Of a DNA stretch of 64,000 nt, positions 55,846-64,000 are shown piece after piece. Positions within the stretch are counted from its first letter, which is position 1, and each line of letters starts with the position of its first letter. Below the pieces are notes generated by a model. The model was given only the letters and a program-made list of their open reading frames with translations. It did not search any database and had not been told where the DNA came from. The translations under genes were made by a program, and so were the position numbers. Origin of the DNA: Rhodosorus marinus (taxonomy: Eukaryota; Rhodophyta; Stylonematophyceae; Stylonematales; Stylonemataceae); contig JAMWBK010000003.1 in NCBI GenBank assembly GCA_029953675.1, positions 1,364,001 to 1,428,000 of the forward strand, in the 5' to 3' direction.

Positions 55846-58213
55846 TCAGTTTTCATTCTCCGACTTTTCGGCTGTTAAAATTGCATCCAGATCGAAGCGT
55901 TCTTCGGCAATGCGCCTCACTAGCAAGAAATTCTTCCTCTGCAGAACACGGAGAGTCTTCCACACGTACCTGGACCGAGCAAAGAGAGAGTACAACCTTG
56001 AGTAAAGTGCGTTCAATGGATACAGATGACCGATGGGAACCTACGGTTTCATGTTCTTCCGCTTTACGGACGGGTCTTCCTCATCCTTGTCATCTGTGAG
56101 CTGGGATTGTATTAGTTCAACTGTAGGGGCGGAATTTTGCCACGACTTGAGGTCCTCCGTCCTTTCCTCTTCAGAAGGCAGCGCCCATGGCTTCCCCTTG
56201 TCATCATCCTCGTACGACCTGCGGGTTTGCATCATACACTTGGCAATGAGCACATCTGTCTTACGTTCTCGACGGAACCCGTTCAGCGGGATGCATGGAT
56301 TTTCCTTACAACAGAATCTTCGACGCCTTCTTCGGCTTCTCCACCTCGGATCCAATTGGTTTTCTCTTCCGCCTCTGGTCACCTGGTCGAGTTGCACAGG
56401 GTTATCAAAGTGCAGAGCGTATTCAGTACTCAGCTGCAATCATGCCAACCAGTCAAACGCACGAGAAAGAGCAAGAGAGCACTCTGCCGTAATTGCGAAT
56501 TCGAAAGCAATTACAGCAGGCATAGTTTTCTACTCACTCGCTTCAAAAGGAACCGGAGCTCGATCGAAAGGTTTGCATCCATTAGCCTTCCAAGAGATCC
56601 AGTGCTTCTCCCAGTAGAACGCCCTCGTCATTCCCGTACCGAAGGTCTTCCCGCTTGGGCCAATCGAGTCTAACAACGATAGCACCCTCCGGTTTAACGC
56701 ACTTTCTGTGTGTGACTTGCTCTTCGGGTATAAAAAATGAGCAAGGTTGGCGTCAGGCTTCCAAAACGGGGATTCGCATCGATCTGTGCAAGAGGGTACT
56801 CACGCTGTCGAATGCCTCCTCGGGTTTCTGGACGATTCGCAAGTGTCTCAGCAGGATCAAAAACTGGACTAGAATATGTCGCCTGAAGAAGCCATCCCCA
56901 AGCTGTAGTCGGAACAGCTGCGGATCAGTCAGGAATTTTATAGCTCTCTTTTCCTCATTGCCAGCGGCCTTAAAAATCACAAGAATGACAACGGTGAGCT
57001 AAGGTTGTCGAAAAAGACGCCCTGTTCGGGAAACTGAGAAATCGAAGCCGTTCGAAGTTCTATCTGATGCACACGCAGGGCCACGAGGATTTGATGGTGA
57101 GCTACCCACATCTCTAGTACTTATTACAGGTATTGCCTCAAACGCTTCCATTATCTGTTGCATTGACTCGTAAACTTTTTCCCAAACCTAGCCATCACGA
57201 GGGATATCTCTTAGGATCTCGAATTCTACCAGCACGAGCGGCTACTTCAAAGCAGCCACTTCGATTCGTGCAGGGTCCGGTCTCACCGCAGAATCTTCAA
57301 CATCGTAAGCCCTCGAGAGGTATTTTTGCAATCCCCAAAACTTCGTATAAAGCTTGAAATCCGCCACAGCGCTTCCGCTTGCATCTTCGTGATCAGTGAA
57401 GCTAGTAGTGTTCGAGAGGTTATAGTGTCCGCGGAGATTGACCGCAGACTTCTCGGACAAGGGAAACATCGTGGCCAGCAGAGTAAGTGCGCGACCGCAA
57501 ACAGCAGTATCGGAGACCCTGGAACACCTGTACATTCGAGACGGAACAAGCTTCAGAGCACGCTTCTTAAGTGGATCACCAAAAGGGGGTGCGCGCCAAC
57601 CTTCGCAGGAATTCGACAAGAGTCCTTAGCACATCAAACTTGGCCGACCCTTGAAAATTCGATAATCGGGAAATACGCTTGGCCCTCGCCTCAATCTGAA
57701 AGGACCCGGAAATAAAACTTAGTGCTGGCCGATCCGGCTTTTTGAAATTGGTGATGGTACACTTACCTTCTCAAACACGCTACTGACCTCTGGGAAGGAA
57801 AGAGAAGTGATCGCGTCTTGGAACATGTTAAATGGGGTCTCTGGGTCCGTGAGATTCCTCGACGCTAAGTCTATTGCTGCATCGAGCATTGTAAAACATG
57901 CATCGTTTTCGTCAACATTCCTCTGAGCGTTCCAGGTTCCATAAAACCCGATTCAGAGGAGAAGAGGTACGGAGACCCGAGTTCGGTTGAGGACTCTCAG
58001 GTGATCGAAAGATTGCGAAGTGCGACATACCGCTTCGTAAGCCTCCTGTCGGAGCGCGGCCTGGACGGCCCTCTTCGATTCTGTGGTGTGATCTGATACA
58101 TTCTCGACGGCTTTCGATATGTCTTCCGCATTCAAAGACCATCGAAGCTTTCCCAACTCCGCTTCCACCCGGTTCGCGGTTGCGTCAAAGCTCAAACCCT
58201 CGTCCGCAGCCAT
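55846..58213 (-). CDS. THOC1: THO complex subunit 1 (THOC1/HPR1)
   Basis: Exons 58213-58031, 57922-57767, 57695-57601, 57527-57287, 57187-57128, 56968-56804, 56721-56538, 56382-56310, 56218-56045, 55969-55846; all phases agree; 484 aa. THOC1 blocks in order: TPFNMFQDAITSLSFPEVSS; SDTAVCGRALTLLATMFPLS followed by EKSAVNL; DFKLYTKFWGLQKYL; FLTDPQLFRLQLGDGFFRRH then ILVQFLILL; FYWEKHWISWKANGC; RKRKPIGSEVEKPKKASKIL; VWKTLRVLQRKNFLLVRRI. THO couples transcription to mRNA packaging and export in the nucleus. Human THOC1 has about 657 residues with a C-terminal death domain; this protein ends shortly after the last elongation-factor-like block, so no death domain is encoded. Identity strong; the first exon is least conserved. 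Confidence 0.92.
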
Positions 58214-58303
58214 AACGTCCGGTTGCTTCAAATCAGCAGTACCCACTGCGTCTGCCTAACTGAAAATGCTAATCCATTCGACCAACTGCTTCCGTTGCTT
58301 CAA

Positions 58304-58684
58304 TCACACTTCCAAAACTGCAAAAACAATCTGAAGTCCACCTTCCCTCTCCCCCCCACCCCCGAAACTATCCGCTTCCAACTGCTTCAGCTGACCGAAG
58401 AAGTGAGCCGATTCGTGCAAGAACATGCTCATATCGCTCTTGAGGGAATTTGCCGCCGAGGTTTGGTGAGTTACGAACTTGCTTGCGCGGTTGTCGGGAG
58501 CATCTGCCATGATAGGGGAAGCAAATTTGAGTACTGAGCGGAACGAAGCCATGCCTTTAAGTCTTGTGATCTGATCGTGTCCTCGAAGCGTCGCGAGCTC
58601 TCTCCACTTCTTCGCGGAGAAATATAATTTGCACGTGTACAAGAACTGGAGAGCTTGAAGATCCTGGTGAGCCAGGGTCCTCAT
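58304..58684 (-). CDS. Hypothetical protein
   Basis: ATG at 58684; 126 codons uninterrupted. The start (TLAHQDLQALQFLYTCKLYF) and middle (SVLKFASPIMADAPDNRASK; LHESAHFFGQLKQLEADSF) have good coding composition. The end is Gly/Glu-rich. A 42-nt GT-AG segment there could be a frame-preserving intron, shortening the tail. No family recognised. Same strand as THOC1, 90 bp upstream of it. Confidence 0.5.
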   Translation of the reverse strand: MRTLAHQDLQALQFLYTCKLYFSAKKWRELATLRGHDQITRLKGMASFRSVLKFASPIMADAPDNRASKFVTHQTSAANSLKSDMSMFLHESAHFFGQLKQLEADSFGGGGEREGGLQIVFAVLEV

Positions 58685-60068
58685 GGCTTTCTCATGCGAT
58701 ACTTCACCAAGCGCATGGTGGTGAACGCAACGCGAGAGGAGATAGTATAAATAAGGTTACATGATATTTGAACTCTGCTGAACTCGAAATACTTGAGCAA
58801 CTGCGTGGGACTCGAGAACATTATCATGGATCAATCACTCTGGGCTCAGGAAATCATGCTGATTCCTCTTTATAAGATCCCCCGAAAGAGCATGTAGACA
58901 GTGATCTGGGTCTCGATAACGGTTTCGCTAACCCCACGGGACTGACAGAAAGCGGAGACATGCGCTTGGCATATTGACAGCAGGCCTTCGTTAGTGTCCA
59001 GATTGCTCAGAGATGGTTATGCGAAATTCCCAACCCTTGAATCTCTGCTGTCCGAGCGCCTTCACATCGATTCGTACATTCAGTTTGCGAAAGGTTCACT
59101 CTACAAATCTGCTCTTGGCCAATTTGACCCTAGATACCTCAAGAACAGACGTGAACACAACTCCAGCATCTCTTCTCCGAGGCGTATTGACTGAAGCTCT
59201 CGCGCGAGAGAACCAGACCTTCGGAAACTGACGGAGCTGCCTTTCTTCCGCGAAATCTTCCACTAACAGTTTTCCTTCCCAATGCGGTGGCTTTTACCTA
59301 CAGCATAGGACAGTACCCAAGCACATGAACGCGCTGAAACCGGCAACAGCTAGGAGAAGGATGTATCCCATAATGTCTTCCTACGGGTCACAAAACCGCA
59401 CTAGGTCCGACAGCAACTTAGATCTGGCTTGGATGTCTCACAGTACCAGAGGCCTCTCTTCTACCTTAGCCTTCGCAATTCGTCATACCAGAAGTAATTG
59501 AATAATTGAAACTGAGCAGCTATCCTTCCGATACATCCATCCGTCCCGCCCCCACAATTCTGTAAACCAAGCCGATCAAAGTATCCGCAATTATTGGATT
59601 AGTCATCAACCATCCGATAAACGCTATTGGACGCGTCTGCAAATTTTTCTGCATTGAATACATGTAAAAAGTTAGATTGTCATTGATTGAAATTCTTCTT
59701 TTACATCGTATATCTAGTTGATGGTGACCGGGTTATTCTGTCCGATAACGCGTTTTCATATTCAATTAACGTTGGCTAATAATCAATCATTTCTCGTTCG
59801 GCTATTGAATCATGATCATGTTAGAAACTTTCGAACCAACTTGTCTTTACTCAAACCGGGTCCCAGGATCTAGCAGAGCTAGGTCTTATATATTCTTGGT
59901 TACTGTAAACTACGACCCACCTGACATTAAAGTAGAAACGGTCGGGGTCTAAAACTAGGAACACCGACTCTAAAGGTAGAAAGTACCTGACACTAAAAAT
60001 GGACAAGGTACAACCTGTCAAGGAGATTTCTCACGGGCTACTTCTGATACACGTTCGTAGTTACGTGC
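58685..60068. other. Interval; possible 25-aa membrane peptide
   Basis: 58994-59194 (plus) encodes KFPTLESLLSERLHIDSYIQ, perhaps an exon, unassigned. 59371-59294 (minus) is a tiny ORF, MGYILLLAVAGFSAFMCLG plus six residues, almost wholly hydrophobic; it may be a micropeptide or the signal-bearing first exon of a gene, since a GTAAAAG donor overlaps its stop. 59500-60000 is AT-rich without genes. Confidence 0.3.
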
Positions 60069-60185
60069 GTCTTTGATCCAAATGAATCTCCTAATCCAGA
60101 AGAACCAGAGGAACATCCTAAACCAGAAGAACCAGAGGAATCTCCTAATCCAGAAAGAACCAGATGAGTATCTTAAACATGACAA
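60069..60185 (+). repeat. Pro/Glu-coding short repeats next to gypsy gag
   Basis: Repeated units of AATCCAGAAGAACCAGAGGAA type (21 bp, encoding P-E-E-P-E-E), similar to the Pro/Glu/Asn linker of the gypsy element at 3690-3830. Here it precedes gag instead of following protease. Confidence 0.65.
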
Positions 60186-60198
60186 ACCCGGAACAAGA

Positions 60199-60425
60199 AT
60201 GTCGTCCCTGATCAAGATCCAAGACCCGCAACCAAGGCCTACGATGGGGAAAGGGATGTACTGCTAATAAGCACCTTCCTCAATAGCCTACGCACATACT
60301 TTAAATTGGCGCGACTTCCCCATGACGATGAAGCATACCCTGGCCGAAGGGTACTTGACCGGAGACGCATCATTTTGGTTGTCCCCCTAATCCCAAGGAC
60401 AAAACGACCGAAAACTTTCGACGTA
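60199..60425 (+). pseudogene. Second Ty3/gypsy gag fragment
   Basis: Starts MSSLIKIQDPQPRPT; aligns along the DNA with 2375-2590 at roughly three quarters identity, with several indels and an early stop. Only the first ~75 codons of gag remain. It is followed at 60481-60647 by the inverted copy of the leader that normally precedes gag. Confidence 0.75.
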
Positions 60426-60480
60426 GACTCAATTCTAGTAGACTCGAAAAATTCCCTATTTTTTATATCTTTTTATTATC

Positions 60481-60647
60481 TCGGATACAAAGGTATTTTT
60501 CTCTCTCCTCTAGTTCCGAGCTGAAATGCCGAATACTTCCGTATTTATAGACTAGCTTCCCATGATCAATCCTACTTTGCTTTTAGTTTTAGCACTCGGT
60601 GCTGATTTGTTCGCAGTTTGTTTTGTAGCCATTCCTGATTTGTACCC
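60481..60647 (-). repeat. Inverted copy of gypsy leader/LTR-like segment
   Basis: Reverse complement aligns with 2061-2225, including GTAGGATTGATCATG and TATAAATACGG. It sits downstream of, and opposite to, the gag fragment. Confidence 0.8.
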
Positions 60648-62131
60648 ATGAGGAGTTGTTTGTTTTTTTTTAGCTCACTGACTAGTTAGCCATGTGTCAT
60701 GTCAGGACAAGTTCTCGAGAGTGCGTGACAAGCTGTCCCTTTATCATATTGAAACATGATTACTTCTCGGGTAGACAGGCTGTCATATTTCATGTTTTTA
60801 TTAGTACGCTTGGGTTCGAATGTTGGAACAACCAAACATAGATGATCACAGCGTCCTGGAAAGGAAGATTGATATCCAATCAATATCAGTCGTTGATTGA
60901 GGGAAATCGAGCAGGAATCGGTCGTCATCGAACCGCTGTTCGACGAACCCTTGTTTTTATTTCTAATACGTAGAAAATATACCTTATTATTACTAAATAC
61001 AGGTCCGATAAACGTTTCTTGGACCATCCGATATTGTTATCGGACGCAATCTTACGTTTTTTTATCGGACGGAGATGACAACTTTACAAATGGCTCATCC
61101 ACCAAACTTATACCGTCGGCTCGCTTATCCGACGGTCTAATATAAGTATAAGTTTCAGACGGGAATTGACGTTTTTTTATAGGGCGGATATGTTAACCCA
61201 AATGGTCAAAGATAATTGGAAAACAAATCAAGTGAGATCGTTTCTGGTGTCAGATTACCAGTAGCTTGACCGCCGCCTTCTTGGTGCGGAGTCTCGTCTC
61301 AGGCCAAGAACAAAAAAAAACATCAATTCTTCATTAATGGTTGTTCCAGATACCCCTAGGGCACACCGGCAGCTCTTTACTGTAATTACAGAGATTATTA
61401 CAAAATAAATACATTATACAGACGTATGCGTATTCAACGTACCCCCCATAAAATACTTGTTTTTTACTTCTTCTGAAAAACTTTCAAAAACCTACAATTG
61501 TTTTCAGTTTTGTTTAGTATACCTTAACTGGAAGAGCTAATTCTTCGTATAGATGAAAGACGACTGATGAAGGTAGGGGGGCGGGGAAAAGGGGGGCCGC
61601 AAAAGGCAGGGCGGTTAAATGGTGAATGTCACAGATATACATGCCTAAACAGCTCAAAAGCAAGGTTTTGAAGTGGATATTGTAAAATTATTGGTAATAT
61701 TATTAGTTGTGTAAGATAGCGGAGGGGTAGGGCAAATATTCGGGTTTGTGGGTACAGCTGGGACTATGATGTGTTTCTGAGGCTAAACGTTTTTACATGC
61801 CCACATGCCGGGAGAGGGGAGGTTTCAGTTGGGGCTATTTTTTTTGGAGGTTTGTTTACTAAGCGCGGAGTTGTTGGAAATTCCTAGTTGGTTGGTTGAC
61901 AGTGTGGATACGGAACTGAAACTCAAGAAGGGAAAACGGTGTTTGGGAATGCGGAGAATGTGGGACCGGGACAGGCTGGGTAGTGCGGGTGAAGTTGTGT
62001 ATCACAATGTTTTCTTACTGAAGGATGTGCAGCAGTGTTGGGGGTAGGACTTGTGGTGGCTCTTGGAGATTTCGTTGATTTGGTTGAGTTCGACCGAAAA
62101 GGGTCTGGGTGCAGTGGGAGCGGGAGGAGGC
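60648..62131. other. AT-rich interval with TCCGATAA-type short repeats
   Basis: No gene recognised. The words ATCCGATA/TATCGGAC and TTTTTTTATCGGACGG recur between 61005 and 61190; ATCCGATAAACG also occurs near 59610. 61573-61600 is G-run rich. Confidence 0.45.
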
Positions 62132-63585
62132 ATGGAGAGGAGGCTAGAGCACGAGGCTTCGGAACTTCCGTTGTTGCCACGGAGACTGTCGCTTAGTGAG
62201 CTCAGTGACGGGGATCTGGGTGCTCCAATCAGTCCGCTCCGGTCTCCTGGACGCAGGCTGCTCAGAAGCGAGTCCACTAGGTTGAGAGCAAATATAGCCG
62301 AACACGTGCAAAGGTGAGTAAAATGAGTCGGATAGTATTTTCAATTGGCAAACGACGCCCGGGGGGAGCGTGGGGCATCGTGTGCACACGCTCGCACGGG
62401 TTCGGACATTGACGACGATTCTTTCCTGATTGCTTATGGCCCATGCTTTTGTCATTTCTCGCTCAGGGATTTAATGCCGGCGGGCCGCCTGTTTTCAGTT
62501 TGCCTGGTTTCATGCGAGCTTGTCGCGGAAATTGCGGTTTTGGCATCGGATTGGAACCCAAAATGCGCTCTCCCGTTGAAGAGCTGGACTTTATATTTAA
62601 TGTGTTTACAGATTGTGTATGTGAATCTTAGTTTATTGAGTATCTATTATGCGAGAATACTGAGTCGAAGTATCCGCCATGATGATCAGAGCAATGATGA
62701 GCTTTCTTCTCGTGTGAGTAGCCGAAATGAGGATTCAACAACACCGCTAGGCCGGAACAATAGTAGCATAGAGGTAGAACGCCCGCGGGGAAGCGTGGCG
62801 ACTACCACCGCCGTGTTAGAACGAGCAGCCCAGGTCGCAGCTGGCGTCCGCATGGTGAACGCGCTGTACTTGATCCTATTCGGAATTGGGTCAGTCCTCG
62901 TTACTCAAGCAGGATCATGCGTAAGTATCTTCGCACACAGCCAAACCAGTTTCGCCCCATTGCGACCTGTACTTCGAGCCAGAAACGCGGACTAATTGAT
63001 GAGGGTGTGGGTTTTTTTTCGTCTTCATTTAACATATGCTACAATGCTACAATAGATCAAGACTGATCCGGATCTATACCGTCTCGTGCTTGCCCTCACC
63101 GTTATCTACTACGGCCTGCTTGGGTTGCCTCTGGCTTGCTTCTGTCTAATGCTTTGCTGGCTGCCGGGCTTCTTCCGATTTATACCTGTTTACCTGTCGG
63201 AAAGATGCAACAGACAGTCGCGGATGGCATCATCGAAGAGAATCGAAGATCTCCCACAGACAGATTTCGATCCGGATAATTTCGACAGTAACCATGATGC
63301 GAGTTGTGTCATTTGCTTGAATCCCTATGAACTTGGTGAAAAGTTGCGGACTCTGCCGTGCAAAGTGAGTATCTCATTGCATCTCTGGGATTGCTAAGTT
63401 ATGATTAGACTCGTGGAGGAATACTCCGGAAAGAATCGCTTCTGACGCCGTTGTGTGCTATCACAATTTCCACCGTATAGCATGACTACCATAGCGAGTG
63501 TGTAGATCACTGGTTGTTGATAGACAAGTCATGCCCACTATGCAAGCAGGACATCGATTCGGGAGAAACGGACTCGGATGTCTAG
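62132..63585 (+). CDS. Membrane RING-H2 E3 ubiquitin ligase
   Basis: Exons 62132-62313, 62467-62920, 63056-63364, 63481-63585; phases agree; 349 aa. N-terminal Ser/Arg-rich region, then hydrophobic spans (LFSVCLVSCELVAEIAVLA; TLYLMCLQIVYVNLSLLSI; MVNALYLILFGIGSVLV; LALTVIYYGLLGLPLACFCL with more after). C-terminal RING-H2: CVICLNPYELGEKLRTLPC, HDYHSEC, WLLIDKSCPLCKQDI, all eight zinc ligands present. The layout equals the plant family of At4g11680/At1g12760-type membrane RING proteins. Predicted to recruit an E2 at an endomembrane and ubiquitinate substrates; targets unknown. The intron at 63365-63480 splits the RING between its second cysteine pair and the His-rich loop. Confidence 0.92.
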
Positions 63586-64000
63586 AGGGAACGAGTGACC
63601 TTGACTAGGATGACAGAGTGTGTTGATCGTTATTCGACGAGGAATAAATTTAACTGTACATTGGGTAGATCACCATGGTTGAAAAGACAACTTTCTCGAG
63701 CACAGAAACTCCGCCGCGCTCTCAAAAGCGCATGTTCGCACAACTGTCGCAGGAGCGGAAGTTTTTCCAACAGAACTACTTGATTTGCTAGTATACATAG
63801 GGGAAAGCAGCCATAGGAGTTCAGGTTTGGTTTCGGCTGAAGATCAGATCGTCCGTGTACTGTCTCCAGCGCCAATTCGTGTTGTTCGACCCAGCCATAA
63901 GAAAACCACTCCACCTCGTACCCGAAAAATATGGGTCACGTCTCCGCTCTTACCGAATGTGTGCAAGCTTTTGGGTATTCGAATTCTAGGGCATCACTCA
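63586..64000. other. Window end, no recognised gene
   Basis: A minus-strand open frame (63914-63630, 94 codons) reads through the whole interval but has no recognisable domain. It could be the end of a gene lying mostly outside the window. Confidence 0.4.

Overview
This window is nuclear DNA of a eukaryote, probably an alga. Almost every gene is split by short GT-AG introns, most 60-150 nt and a few near 45 nt. The gene set joins plant/algal families (PEP carboxylase ending in QNTG, a WCxKC chloroplast-type thioredoxin, a DUF819 membrane protein, a plant-type membrane RING E3) with families widespread in animals and protists (cathepsin X, akirin, UBA5, THOC1). No genus can be named. A red alga or another intron-rich photosynthetic protist would fit; this is inference.

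Layout. 1-7.1 kb is a graveyard of mobile elements: two Ty1/copia scraps, a Ty3/gypsy element broken by frameshifts and cut off inside reverse transcriptase, inverted repeats on either side of it, a 5'-truncated non-LTR insertion with an 11-bp target-site duplication, and successive 3' ends of a second retroelement that encodes a PD-(D/E)XK-like domain. 7.6-12.2 kb holds an ArfGAP-like gene and a WD40 gene, with an unexplained duplicated segment between them. 12.3-16.4 kb has no recognisable gene but several duplications. 16.4-34.8 kb is gene-rich: ABHD4/5-type hydrolase (-), cathepsin X (+), UBA5 (+), PEP carboxylase (+, 17 exons), DUF819 transporter-like protein (+), M48 metalloprotease (-), and an acidic nuclear-type protein (-). 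34.8-38.6 kb is a gene desert. 38.6-48.4 kb holds thioredoxin (+), PP1 catalytic subunit (-), akirin (+) and a membrane-anchored subtilase (-). 51.2-58.7 kb is a run of minus-strand genes: mitoribosomal mS41, a SWI1/BAF250-like ARID protein, THOC1 and a hypothetical. 59-62 kb is again repeat-rich, with a second gypsy gag scrap and an inverted copy of the gypsy leader. The window ends with a membrane RING-H2 E3 ligase (+).

The genes do not form an operon-like unit. Themes do recur: endomembrane proteolysis and ubiquitin-like signalling (cathepsin X, subtilase, UBA5, RING E3), organelle proteins (thioredoxin, M48 protease, mS41, DUF819), and nuclear regulation (akirin, SWI1-like, THOC1, PP1). 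Gene models were assembled by hand from splice sites, reading phase and family similarity. For the main genes all exon phases agree.
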